Shown piece after piece: positions 1-7,280 of a DNA stretch of 16,032 bases. Under the pieces are notes generated by a model. That model was not told where the DNA came from, searched no databases, and saw only the letters and a list, made by a program, of their open reading frames with translations. The first letter of the stretch is position 1. Every line of letters begins with the position of its first letter. A program made the translations under genes and the position numbers. The DNA is from JBBDRW01 sp040905265. Its GTDB lineage: Bacteria > Bacteroidota > Rhodothermia > Balneolales > Balneolaceae. The stretch covers positions 1 to 16,032 of the forward strand of contig JBBDRW010000173.1 of assembly GCA_040905265.1 (NCBI GenBank). The letters are read 5' to 3'.

Positions 1-177
1 CATCGTTCTAGGCTCACACAACGATCTGTTTATCACTCAATATGTCAAGGAACTTACTGAACCCTTTCGGCTAAAAAACAAGCAATAACAGCAACCTGTC
101 TTAATGATTATGAATTTCTGAATCCTTCATTGAGATCCCGGACTAATCCGTAGAAATTCGTTCAGCGAAAAGGATTA
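1..177 (-). promoter_or_regulatory. rRNA operon leader with boxA-like element (gene lies off the left edge)
   Basis: Read on the minus strand, this stretch is the transcribed leader downstream of the promoter at 178-209. At 41-53 the minus strand reads GTTCCTTGACATA, which resembles the boxA antitermination motif found before 16S rRNA in Bacteroidota-type bacteria (typically GTTCTTTGACATATTG). No coding region fits here. I infer that the 16S rRNA gene starts just beyond position 1, transcribed leftward. The rRNA itself is not visible, so the assignment rests on the leader motif and the strong promoter only. Confidence 0.6.
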
Positions 178-209
178 CAAAGATAGGGCATCCCCACTAT
201 TCAAGTCAA
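178..209 (-). promoter_or_regulatory. Bacteroidota-type sigma-A promoter, probably of an rRNA operon
   Basis: On the minus strand a -33 element TTGAC (205-209) and a -7 element TATCTTTG (178-185) are separated by 21 nt counted from TTG to TA. The -7 element matches the Bacteroidota consensus TAnnTTTG exactly. It fires leftward into the boxA-like leader. This is the best promoter in the window and is the main sequence evidence for the phylum-level placement. Confidence 0.75.
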
Positions 210-424
210 CCATTTTTCTTACTTTTTTCTCCCCCTTCTCCCGGCTTGCCAAAGTAATTCCAATCAATGGTTTACCGAAGTCAATTGGAACAGACTCCTG
301 AGTATGCACGTACTTTTTTTAGAAACCAGAGAACATTCTCGTGTCTAAGCCTCCGATCAACCCCGAAAAATGGGAACTCCGTAACAGATCAGGATTCAGC
401 CGGGAATGATCAGGTCTGACAAAT
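210..424. other. Intergenic region with no recognised gene
   Basis: This stretch lies between the 3' end of the bacilliredoxin gene and the putative rRNA promoter. I see no ORF with family similarity. A 7-bp inverted repeat (258-264 with 284-290) and a weak AGTA/TACT hairpin followed by a T-run near 301-319 are present. Neither is a convincing terminator for the minus-strand gene to its right. It may hold upstream activating sequence for the rRNA promoter, but nothing specific can be shown. Confidence 0.4.
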
Positions 425-883
425 CTATTCAGCTTCGGCTTCTTCCTCTTTGCCGGTAAAGGCATCAAATACCATCAGCAAATCTCTGGCAACCTCTTCA
501 CTTGTCCGGCCTTCAATCCGATGACGGGGAATCATTGCCTTAATCTCGCCATCCACAAAAAAAGCAAACGCAGGTGAAGATGGGGGGTACTCAGTGAAAT
601 AACTTCTGGCACGTTCCGTCGCCTCACGGTCCTGGCCGGCAAATACAGTTACCAGGTAGTCCGGTTTATGAGGCGTTTGATCGAGTGCAATCTTTAATCC
701 TGGCCGGGCATTTCCCGCTGCACATCCACATACGGAGTTGATTGCCATCAACATGCTGCCGGCAGCATACTCCTTCATCACTCTGTCGACATCCTCGGGA
801 GCCTTTAATTCTTCAACTCCAAGGTCTGTCAGCTCTTTTCTCATCCAGGTTGTGTCCGGGCCTACTCCAAATCCAAATTGCAT
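425..883 (-). CDS. BrxA/BrxB family bacilliredoxin (YphP/YqiW, DUF1094)
   Basis: A 152-residue thioredoxin-fold protein. The family signature NSVCGCAAGNARPG is present, with the Cys-Gly-Cys active site at C52-G53-C54. It is followed by TVFAGQDREATERARSYF and YPPSSPAFAFFVDGE, all hallmarks of the family. In Firmicutes these proteins remove bacillithiol from mixed disulfides on proteins. In Bacteroidota-like organisms the partner thiol is presumed to be bacillithiol too, but no bacillithiol synthesis gene is in the window. The length is near the family norm, and the C-terminus carries an acidic tail (KEEEAEAE). The ATG at 883 starts directly at the conserved N-terminus. The gene appears monocistronic, with a candidate promoter at 922-954. 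Confidence 0.9.
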   Translation of the reverse strand: MQFGFGVGPDTTWMRKELTDLGVEELKAPEDVDRVMKEYAAGSMLMAINSVCGCAAGNARPGLKIALDQTPHKPDYLVTVFAGQDREATERARSYFTEYPPSSPAFAFFVDGEIKAMIPRHRIEGRTSEEVARDLLMVFDAFTGKEEEAEAE

Positions 884-921
884 AATATTCTGACCACGTT
901 AATTGTTAATAATTTTCGCAC

Positions 922-954
922 GTAATATACGGAATTTTATCGCATGGTTACCAA
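922..954 (-). promoter_or_regulatory. Candidate promoter of the bacilliredoxin gene
   Basis: On the minus strand a -33 TTG (952-954) lies 22 nt from a -7-like TATATTAC (922-929). The first six bases of the -7 box fit TAnnTT and the last two do not. It sits about 40 nt upstream of the bacilliredoxin start. It is plausible by position and spacing only. Confidence 0.35.
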
Positions 955-1038
955 TTTCCAGCAACCAGATAGATCTTCAGGTTTCATTCGATCCTGAAAA
1001 ACCGTTATTTACGAAGTCTCATATTTAAAGAAACTGTT

Positions 1039-1875
1039 ATGACTGAAAAACATTGTATTCTACTTTCTTTTTTACTGTTTGGATTGCTCCTGGCTTCCTG
1101 TGGAAATGTCTCAACGTTAACTCCGCACCATGCAGAGTCCCCGGAGACAACTGTCGACGGAAACCTGAATGATTGGCCTACAGCTGATACACAAATATTT
1201 AGCAGTGAAGCATTTCGTTTCTACGCAAAACGGGATTCTGAAAACCTCTATATTTTTGTCGATTTCCTGAGCCCCTATTACAATGAGGTGGTCAACAAAT
1301 CAGGCTTCATACTTTATATGAGCCAGGAGGATCAGAACAGAAAAAGAAAAGGGCTCGGATTCCCCTCAGGATCTTTTCATCAGCTTCGGGAACAGCCCGG
1401 CAGATACGAAGAACTGACAACCAATCTCGAATGGCTGAACAACCCGCAGAATCACGATGTTCTGGATGGACTTGAAACAGAAAATTTTGAACGCATTATG
1501 ATCATCGAACGATATGAGAGCGGGAGTCCTCAATATGGTTTTGTCTCCCGCTCTCAGGTTGAGGCGATTGGAGTCGAATTGGAAGCTTCTACAGATCGCC
1601 GATATTACGGAATGGAGTATAAAATTCCGCTGAACAATGCAGCGCCATTTGAGTTACTGCCCGGGGAAACCTATTGGTTGGGGTTTGCAATAGAACCACC
1701 GGAATTCCGATTTCGTGACGACACTAATACAACCACTTCACCGGACAGGTATGGTGGTGGCATGTATGGCCGCCAGCGATCCCGAAGTTCGGATCAAACG
1801 GAGATGAACCAGGCCATGAGAAGACAGTTTGGCCAGTATGAAGAGTGGTTCAAAGTTCGAATTCCTGAAGAATAA
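1039..1875 (+). CDS. Lipoprotein with CBM9-like domain
   Basis: A 278-residue predicted lipoprotein. Residues 1-21 form a type II signal peptide: charged start, hydrophobic core and lipobox LLAS-C21. The mature N-terminus would therefore be lipidated. From about residue 38 the segment TVDGNLNDWP, followed by FYAKRDSENLYIFVDFLSP, resembles the start of CBM9-like/DOMON-type beta-sandwich domains, which often bind carbohydrate or heme in secreted proteins. The C-terminal third is rich in Arg, Gly and Gln (about 235-262) and looks disordered. No catalytic motif is visible and the ligand is unknown. It is transcribed alone, towards the dismutase gene, with which it shares a terminator. Confidence 0.7.
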   Translation: MTEKHCILLSFLLFGLLLASCGNVSTLTPHHAESPETTVDGNLNDWPTADTQIFSSEAFRFYAKRDSENLYIFVDFLSPYYNEVVNKSGFILYMSQEDQNRKRKGLGFPSGSFHQLREQPGRYEELTTNLEWLNNPQNHDVLDGLETENFERIMIIERYESGSPQYGFVSRSQVEAIGVELEASTDRRYYGMEYKIPLNNAAPFELLPGETYWLGFAIEPPEFRFRDDTNTTTSPDRYGGGMYGRQRSRSSDQTEMNQAMRRQFGQYEEWFKVRIPEE

Positions 1876-1910
1876 AAAAAGCGTTGCTTCTGATCAGCAA
1901 CGCCTTTTTA
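1874..1910. terminator. Bidirectional intrinsic terminator
   Basis: A perfect 8-bp stem (1881-1888 GCGTTGCT with 1896-1903 AGCAACGC) has a 7-nt loop. It is flanked by seven A's on the left (1874-1880) and a T-run on the right (1905-1909). It therefore terminates the lipoprotein gene on the plus strand and sodA on the minus strand. The two genes converge on it. Confidence 0.9.
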
Positions 1911-1936
1911 TGTTCTGAGATCAAATCAGAGCCTTT

Positions 1937-2548
1937 TCAGGATCTGGCCTTTTCATAATTCTTCGAAACCTCTGCCCAATTGACAAGATTCCAAAACGAC
2001 TCGATATAGTCGGGCCGCCGATTCTGGTAATTCAGATAATAGGCGTGTTCCCAGACATCAAGTCCGAGAATCGGAGTCAGGCCATTCATATACGGACTAT
2101 CCTGATTCGGTGTAGATATAACCTTCAGCCCGCCACTGGAATCAACGCATAGCCAACCCCAACCGGAACCGAATTGTGAAGCGGCAGTTGAAGAGAATTT
2201 TTCTTTAAACTGCTCAAACCCTCCAAATGTATCATTAATAGCATTTCCGAGATCTCCAGAAGGTGTCCCACCGCCTTTTGGTGAGAGAATTGTCCAAAAG
2301 AGATTATGATTGGCAAATCCACCGCCGCTATTTATAACTGCCTGCCTTTTCTCTTCAGGCAACTCATTAACTTTTCGCAATACCTCTTCAATAGGAAGCT
2401 TTGCAAAAGAGTGGCCTTCCAGTGCAGCATTCAATTTGTTGGTATACCCCTGATGATGCTTGGTATGATGAATTTTCATCGTTTTCTCATCTATATGAGG
2501 CTCAAGAGCATCATACGCATAGGGTAAATCCGGAAGTTTGTAAGACAT
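1937..2548 (-). CDS. sodA: Superoxide dismutase, Mn-type (Fe/Mn family)
   Basis: A 203-residue enzyme that dismutates superoxide to hydrogen peroxide and oxygen. It is probably cytoplasmic, as no signal peptide is seen. The four metal ligands are recognisable: H27 (in IHHTKHHQGY), H81 (in FANHNLFW), D164 and H168 (in LDVWEHAYYL). The outer-sphere glutamine lies at Q149 (TPNQDSPYM), and glycines (75-77) occupy the position where Fe enzymes carry Gln. Both features are typical of the Mn-type or cambialistic subgroup rather than strict Fe enzymes. The full family length is present. The start at 2548 matches the usual N-terminus (M-x-Y-x-L-P-x-L-P-Y-x-Y-D-A-L-E-P). It is apparently monocistronic. 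Upstream, the palindromic element at 2611-2751 begins only about 62 bp from the start codon. Confidence 0.95.
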   Translation of the reverse strand: MSYKLPDLPYAYDALEPHIDEKTMKIHHTKHHQGYTNKLNAALEGHSFAKLPIEEVLRKVNELPEEKRQAVINSGGGFANHNLFWTILSPKGGGTPSGDLGNAINDTFGGFEQFKEKFSSTAASQFGSGWGWLCVDSSGGLKVISTPNQDSPYMNGLTPILGLDVWEHAYYLNYQNRRPDYIESFWNLVNWAEVSKNYEKARS

Positions 2549-2610
2549 TATTATCTGGTTTTTAGATTTACATTTAATTGTACAAGTTTCGCTATTCTAA
2601 CACATTACAA

Positions 2611-2751
2611 GGAGCCTGTGAAAAACCTGTTCTTTTGCCCAATCTCTACGTTATCAGAAAATTGAAATCCTCACATATGTCCAATATGCTGCGGTTCCAA
2701 TTTTCTTCTGGCCTCGAGCTTGAACAAAACTCCAGGTTTGTCACAGGCTCC
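2611..2751. mobile_element. 141-bp palindromic MITE-like element
   Basis: Terminal inverted repeats of 19 bp match at 18 positions: GGAGCCTGTGAAAAACCTG (2611-2629) and, inverted, 2733-2751. They are flanked by an identical 5-bp direct repeat TACAA (2606-2610 and 2752-2756) that looks like a target-site duplication. Complementarity continues inward with mismatches: TTTTG near 2633-2637, AGAAAATTG at about 2658-2666 with its inverse near 2697-2706, and CATAT/ATATG around the centre. The whole element could therefore fold into one long imperfect hairpin. It has no coding capacity. I infer a non-autonomous miniature inverted-repeat transposable element; the parent transposon is not in the window. 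Confidence 0.65.
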
Positions 2752-2769
2752 TACAAGGCAATGCATTAG

Positions 2770-3145
2770 AACCTGCTTGTATCTCAGTAAGATAATCAAA
2801 CTCTGCAAAGGAATCGTTCCTTGATTCGAAAATCAGAAGTGGCAGATGTAAATGTTCTGCAAACTGACGATATACACTTCATATCATAGTCTATTTTCCG
2901 TTATCTTGCAGACAGGTATTCATCATCGAAACCATTCAATACAGTTTGGCCGGGCTTACTGATCTAAAACCTTCTCAGGTGATTGTAAACGTTTCTCCTG
3001 ACAGATCAGATGAAAGCCTCGAACCGGGTAACACAATACGCCCCCCACACTGGCAAATTTTCGATTGTAACTCCTGAACGGTACCTTCTTTAGCCGGTAT
3101 CCGGCAACAATATCTCAACTGTTTGTTTCTGTAATCTGATAAACT
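2770..3145. other. Intergenic region upstream of sthA, no gene seen
   Basis: About 375 nt between the palindromic element and the transhydrogenase gene. I see no ORF with recognisable content. Two small perfect hairpins are visible: AAGGAA/TTCCTT (2808-2813 with 2817-2822) and GCCGG/CCGGC (3093-3097 with 3101-3105), the latter about 40 nt before the start codon. I could not identify a promoter matching TAnnTTTG with confidence. Confidence 0.4.
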
Positions 3146-4597
3146 ATGTCTTACGAATACGATCTCATCATCATTGGCAGCGGGCCAGCCGGTTTTTCAT
3201 GCGCCATTCAGAGTTCCAAATTTGATAAAAAAGTACTGGTCGTTGAAGCTGAAAGAAGCCATCTGGGCGGCTCATGGATCAATACAGGAACCGTACCCAG
3301 TAAAGCTTTTCGGGAAGCAGCTCTTACAATTCACCGGTATCAAACACAATTTGGATATAAACGAGACCAACACCCGTTTGAGAAATTCAAAATGGAGGAG
3401 CTGCTTCAGTATAAACAGTCGATCCTGGAATCCAAAAACAGACAGATCCGGGAAGACTTTACCAAAAACAATATTGAAACTACGAGAGGGTTTGGTAAAA
3501 TACTGGATGAACACACCGTTCAGATCACCGATGACCAGGGAAATAGCAGTACTCACACGTCAAAATTCATTCTGGTTTCAACCGGCAGCAGCCCCAGTAA
3601 ACCTGGGCTTGAGATCAAGGATGGGGCTGAGATTCTCAACTTTGAATCGATCCTGGAACTGACACATATTCCCCGAAGGCTTGTGATTATCGGAGGCGGT
3701 GTGAACGCTCTTGAATATGCAACGATGTTCTGTGTTCTGGGAACCAGGGTGACGATCCTGAATGACCGAGAGGATTATATCCCATTTCTGGATCTGGAGA
3801 TCAAGAAGCAGTTGCGATCGATTCTGGCTGACCATAACATTATGGTGCATAACAGTGTTACACTTGAAAAGGTAGAAAAAAATGATCTGAGAACTTGTAC
3901 AGAGGTCTATTTCCGAACAAAAGAGGAGAACCGGCTGCAAGTTGTAGAGACTGAGCATGTACTCTATTTCGGAGGATATCAACCGAATACGGATAACCTG
4001 GGGCTGGAAAAGCTGAGTATTACCACCGATAAGGAAAATTTTATCGAAGTGGATAAACAGTTTAAAACCAAAATCCCGAACATTTATGCAGCAGGTGATG
4101 TAATCGGGCTACCGGCAATGGCCTCCGTCTCTTTCGTACAGGGACGTCTGGCTGCTTGTGATATGTTTGACATGCCGTCCCATGAGGTACCGGCCGACAT
4201 CCCGTTCGGCATTTACACTATTCCCGAAATTGCCAGTATCGGGCTGACGGAACAGGATGCAGAAAATATGAAGATAGAGGCTCTGGTTGGAAGGGCTTAT
4301 TTCAATGAAATAACCCAGGCAAATATCAGCCATCAAAACGAAGGAATGCTGAAACTGGTCTTCTCTGCGAAAGATCTCAAACTACTCGGTGTACATATTA
4401 TCGGGATGAGTGCCACTGACCTGATCCATCTCGGGCAGAGTGTAATGGCCTGTGGTGGCAACATCAGATATTTTATACAGCACGTCCTCAATTATCCATC
4501 ATTTACTGAAGCATACCGTATTGCTGCATTTAACGGGATTAACCGAATCCACAAATCCGGGCATAAATCCAAAGCAATCCTCGATAAGGATACATAG
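3146..4597 (+). CDS. SthA-like soluble pyridine nucleotide transhydrogenase, cysteine-less
   Basis: A 483-residue flavoprotein of the disulfide-reductase fold, closest to Si-specific NAD(P)+ transhydrogenase (SthA). SthA exchanges hydride between NADPH and NAD+ in the cytosol. The FAD-binding motif GSGPAG is at 11-16. The NAD-domain motif IIGGGVNALEYA is followed by LNDREDYIPFLDLEI, close to SthA. The second FAD motif is IYAAGDVIGLPAMASVSFVQGR. The C-terminal LNYPSFTEAYRIAAFNGINR matches SthA and replaces the His-Pro-x-x-x-Glu of true disulfide reductases. At the redox site GGSWINTGTVPSK (41-53), both positions that hold Cys in dihydrolipoyl dehydrogenase carry other residues (W44, T49); E. 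coli SthA keeps the first Cys. Disulfide chemistry is therefore excluded. The gene converges on the DUF429 gene with a gap of only 7 bp. An alternative reading is a related NAD(P)H oxidoreductase of unknown substrate. Confidence 0.82.
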   Translation: MSYEYDLIIIGSGPAGFSCAIQSSKFDKKVLVVEAERSHLGGSWINTGTVPSKAFREAALTIHRYQTQFGYKRDQHPFEKFKMEELLQYKQSILESKNRQIREDFTKNNIETTRGFGKILDEHTVQITDDQGNSSTHTSKFILVSTGSSPSKPGLEIKDGAEILNFESILELTHIPRRLVIIGGGVNALEYATMFCVLGTRVTILNDREDYIPFLDLEIKKQLRSILADHNIMVHNSVTLEKVEKNDLRTCTEVYFRTKEENRLQVVETEHVLYFGGYQPNTDNLGLEKLSITTDKENFIEVDKQFKTKIPNIYAAGDVIGLPAMASVSFVQGRLAACDMFDMPSHEVPADIPFGIYTIPEIASIGLTEQDAENMKIEALVGRAYFNEITQANISHQNEGMLKLVFSAKDLKLLGVHIIGMSATDLIHLGQSVMACGGNIRYFIQHVLNYPSFTEAYRIAAFNGINRIHKSGHKSKAILDKDT

Positions 4598-4604
4598 TGT
4601 CGTA

Positions 4605-5333
4605 TCAGATATAGTAAATCGCCATACGCAACCCTTCACTGTCAACCAAAGGGGGATCCGGCAGGGACCTGATTCTGGTTTGGATCGATGCTTTGGCACC
4701 ATAAGCCAGTGCCATTGCACCCAGGATCTCCTCTTCGCCAACTTCATTTCGTCGAAACTCCTCCTTAATCTCCCTGAAGAAATCCGCGGCTATTTCCTCT
4801 TCAGACGTCACAAGCTCCAAACGGTGGCGAAGGCCTTTACGAGTCAGTTTGCTCTGATAGATAACTCCACCATTTAAACGGGTAAAAAGAAGTTCCGGGT
4901 GACTCTCGTAGACCTTTTCCGCAACCTCTTCACTCTCCCTAAGGAGCCGGTCCACAATCTTGATCTTTGGAGTCAACTTCCAGGATTGCAGGGACAGCTC
5001 CTGATCTGTATTCTCAAGACTCTGCATACTCGCTTCAACATATGAGGGTGCATGCAATACTGATCGGACCGGTGCATGTATGATATGATCTTTAGCAATC
5101 TCTCCCAGCTCCTTTTTCAACAAATCTTCGCACGTTCTTGAGTAGGAGTCGTCACATAATCCAATTGGGATATGGATAAACAGCCGACCTGTTAGTTCAA
5201 ACAGCTCCGACAATTCATTCTCACCTCTCAATACCTTGTAGTGCTGAAGGCCTTCGTCAAAGGTAACAGAGATCCAACCCGCCTGACACGGCACCACTCC
5301 GGCGGTTTTCATCGTATTCCCGGTCTCGCCCAT
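4605..5333 (-). CDS. DUF429 family protein
   Basis: A 242-residue protein with the layout of DUF429, a family predicted to adopt an RNase H-like fold but with no firm function. Visible family blocks are an N-terminal AGVVPCQAGWISV (11-23), IPIGLCDDSYSRTCEDLLKK (55-74), HAPVRSVLHAP (86-96), LSLQSWKLTPKIKIVDRLL (113-131), SHPELLFTRLNG (144-155) and a C-terminal SEGLRMAIYYI. Where I remember acidic residues in the family (GVDG, DIPIGL and DALAA blocks), this copy has other residues: VP at 14-15, H54 and G205. The start lies 8 bp downstream of the aspS stop codon, so the two genes are almost certainly cotranscribed. Its role next to a tRNA synthetase is unknown. Confidence 0.72.
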   Translation of the reverse strand: MGETGNTMKTAGVVPCQAGWISVTFDEGLQHYKVLRGENELSELFELTGRLFIHIPIGLCDDSYSRTCEDLLKKELGEIAKDHIIHAPVRSVLHAPSYVEASMQSLENTDQELSLQSWKLTPKIKIVDRLLRESEEVAEKVYESHPELLFTRLNGGVIYQSKLTRKGLRHRLELVTSEEEIAADFFREIKEEFRRNEVGEEEILGAMALAYGAKASIQTRIRSLPDPPLVDSEGLRMAIYYI

Positions 5334-5341
5334 AGTTTTAT

Positions 5342-7114
5342 CTATACTTTTGGTAGCTTCACCCGGATATGAAGTTCTTCCAGCTGCCTGGGATCCACTT
5401 CGTCCGGACAGTTATCCATCATGCTCTGTGCCTTCTGGTTCTTCGGGAATGCAATGACATCCCGCAGGCTTCCAGCCCCGGTCATCAACATGATAATCCG
5501 GTCAAGCCCGAATGCGATCCCGCCATGTGGTGGAGCGCCATATTTAAAAGCATCCAGTAGAAATCCGAACTTCTCTTCGGCCTCCTCTTCATCAATGCCG
5601 AGAACCTTGAACATCTCTTTCTGTAGTCCCTGTTCATGAATCCGGATGGAGCCACCACCGATTTCATTGCCATTCAAGACAAGGTCATACGCTCTTGCCT
5701 TCACAGATGCAGGGTCGCTCAAGAGCTTCTCTCTATCATCCATACGTGGTGCAGTAAACGGGTGATGCAGAGCATGATACCGATGTGTCTCTTCATCCCA
5801 TTCAACCAGTGGAAAGTCTGTCACCCAAAGAAAGTTGGTTTTATCCCTGTCGATCAGATCATGTTCACGGGCCATCATCAGACGTAATGTCCCCATCTGC
5901 CGGAAGACATCCGGAGTTGAACCGGCAAGAATGAGAACCAGATCGCCATCTTCAGCACCGGACTGATCCACCATTTTTTCCACTGTCTTGTCAGTGAGGA
6001 ACTTGCCTACACTGCAATTGACTGTACCGTTATCGAGCTTGATATAGATCAGGCCGCCGGCTCCGGTCTGTGTCTTTACCTCTTCCGTTAACCGGTCAAT
6101 GGCTCCCCTGCCCATCGAGCCCAATCCGGGTACAGTAATGGAAATGACACGACCGCCCCCGACAACCGTTCCGGAAAATATCTTAAATTCAGACTCCCGG
6201 ACTATTTCTGAAAGATCCTCGATCTCCATGCCAAACCGGGTATCTGGTTTGTCGGAGCCGAATCTCTCCATTGCTTCCTGGTAGGGAATTCTGGGAAAGG
6301 GGGTCGGCAGGTCGATTCCGAGATGTTTTTTCCAGAGCAGACTCATCAACTCTTCATGCACCTCATAGATGGCCTCTTCATCTACAAAGGACATTTCGAC
6401 GTCAATCTGAGTAAACTCTGGCTGACGATCTGCACGCAGGTCTTCATCCCGAAAACATTTCACAATTTGGAAATACCGGTCCATACCGGAAACCATCAAC
6501 ATCTGTTTGTATGTCTGGGGGCTTTGGGGCAAGGCGAAGAATTTGCCTGGGTTTACCCGGCTTGGCACCAGGTAATCGCGTGCACCTTCGGGGGTGCTTC
6601 GCATCAACACCGGAGTCTCTACTTCAGCAAAACGTTTTTCATGATAGAAGGCTCGAACGGTTTGGCAAACATCGGAGCGGAGCATCAGATTGTTTTGGAT
6701 AGCCGGCCTCCTCAAATCCAGATATCGGTAACGAAGCCGGACATCTTCTCCTGTCGGGATATCATCTTTGATCTCAAACGGAGGTGTTTCAGCCTTTGAG
6801 TAGATAACCAGCTCTTCCGCCTTGATTTCGATCTCTCCAGTCGCCATTTCCGAATTGACATTCTCTTTGTCACGAATTGCAACCGTTCCACGTACTCCGA
6901 TTACATATTCAGAGCGCAACTGTTCTGCCTGATTATGAAGCCCCTTGTTTGATTCATCAAAGACCACTTGCGTTACTCCATACCGATCCCGTAATTCAAT
7001 AAAGATGACACCACCAAGATCCCGGCGAACGGATACCCATCCATTCAGAACGACTTTCTCGCCCTGCCGGGCCGTGCCAAGTTCTCCACAAGTATTGGTT
7101 CGTCTCAAACTCAT
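5342..7114 (-). CDS. aspS: Aspartate--tRNA ligase (bacterial type)
   Basis: A 590-residue class II synthetase that charges tRNA-Asp. In order: an OB-fold anticodon-binding domain (about 1-115, with GWVSVRRDLGGVIFIELRDR); the catalytic core with motif 2 FRDEDLRADRQPEFTQ at 221-236; the bacterial GAD insertion (about 290-420); and motif 3 with GIAFGLDRIIML at 532-543. The length is normal for the bacterial form. Leu33 follows RRD in the anticodon domain, where non-discriminating enzymes often have His. This hints at a discriminating enzyme but does not prove it. The gene leads a two-gene unit with the DUF429 gene. Its ATG overlaps by one base (TAATG) the stop of a 22-codon upstream ORF that contains a perfect hairpin, so leader-level regulation is possible. 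Confidence 0.97.
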   Translation of the reverse strand: MSLRRTNTCGELGTARQGEKVVLNGWVSVRRDLGGVIFIELRDRYGVTQVVFDESNKGLHNQAEQLRSEYVIGVRGTVAIRDKENVNSEMATGEIEIKAEELVIYSKAETPPFEIKDDIPTGEDVRLRYRYLDLRRPAIQNNLMLRSDVCQTVRAFYHEKRFAEVETPVLMRSTPEGARDYLVPSRVNPGKFFALPQSPQTYKQMLMVSGMDRYFQIVKCFRDEDLRADRQPEFTQIDVEMSFVDEEAIYEVHEELMSLLWKKHLGIDLPTPFPRIPYQEAMERFGSDKPDTRFGMEIEDLSEIVRESEFKIFSGTVVGGGRVISITVPGLGSMGRGAIDRLTEEVKTQTGAGGLIYIKLDNGTVNCSVGKFLTDKTVEKMVDQSGAEDGDLVLILAGSTPDVFRQMGTLRLMMAREHDLIDRDKTNFLWVTDFPLVEWDEETHRYHALHHPFTAPRMDDREKLLSDPASVKARAYDLVLNGNEIGGGSIRIHEQGLQKEMFKVLGIDEEEAEEKFGFLLDAFKYGAPPHGGIAFGLDRIIMLMTGAGSLRDVIAFPKNQKAQSMMDNCPDEVDPRQLEELHIRVKLPKV

Positions 7115-7182
7115 TAATCTGTTTCTACTAAAAATTTACAGGAGGTTTTACATCCGCTGTCCGGCGGATGTAAAACCTCCAT
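7114..7182 (-). CDS. Possible 22-codon leader ORF upstream of aspS
   Basis: On the minus strand an ATG at 7182-7180 opens a 22-codon frame. Its TAA stop (7116-7114) shares its last A with the aspS ATG (TAATG), an arrangement often seen in translational coupling. The frame runs straight through the perfect hairpin at 7141-7180. Codon 8 (GAC) and the last sense codon (GAT) encode Asp. No Shine-Dalgarno sequence precedes it, and no similarity to a known peptide is recognised. Because the hairpin contributes most of the codons, chance is a real alternative. Confidence 0.25.
   Translation of the reverse strand: MEVLHPPDSGCKTSCKFLVETD
7141..7180 (-). promoter_or_regulatory. Perfect 17-bp hairpin in the aspS leader
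   Basis: GGAGGTTTTACATCCGC (7141-7157) and its exact inverse (7164-7180) flank a 6-nt loop. The hairpin lies 26 nt upstream of the aspS start. On the aspS strand it is followed after six bases by TTTTT (7131-7135 region, minus strand), which would suit an attenuator-type terminator. Its arms contain GGAGG and CCTCC, so it could also hide or display a ribosome-binding-like sequence. It lies between divergent genes; the T-run orientation favours action on aspS. Confidence 0.55.
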
Positions 7183-7280
7183 AGATGGTTGCTGTAAAAC
7201 AAAGAGCTGAAAATACAGAATCTGACAACCATTCGCATCCAATGTAATCAGTCAGAGGACCCACAGGTTTGGAACGATGG

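Noticed and set aside
258..319. Small inverted repeat and T-run as a terminator of the bacilliredoxin gene
   Set aside because: The T-run is on the plus strand whereas the gene runs on the minus strand, and the stems are only 4-7 bp.
2578..2769. Short plus-strand open frame across the palindromic element
   Set aside because: It lies over the inverted repeats, has no recognisable protein content and ends with the element; the symmetry explains it.
6323..6799. Plus-strand open frame inside aspS
   Set aside because: It is antisense to AspRS motif 2 and the catalytic core; no independent support.
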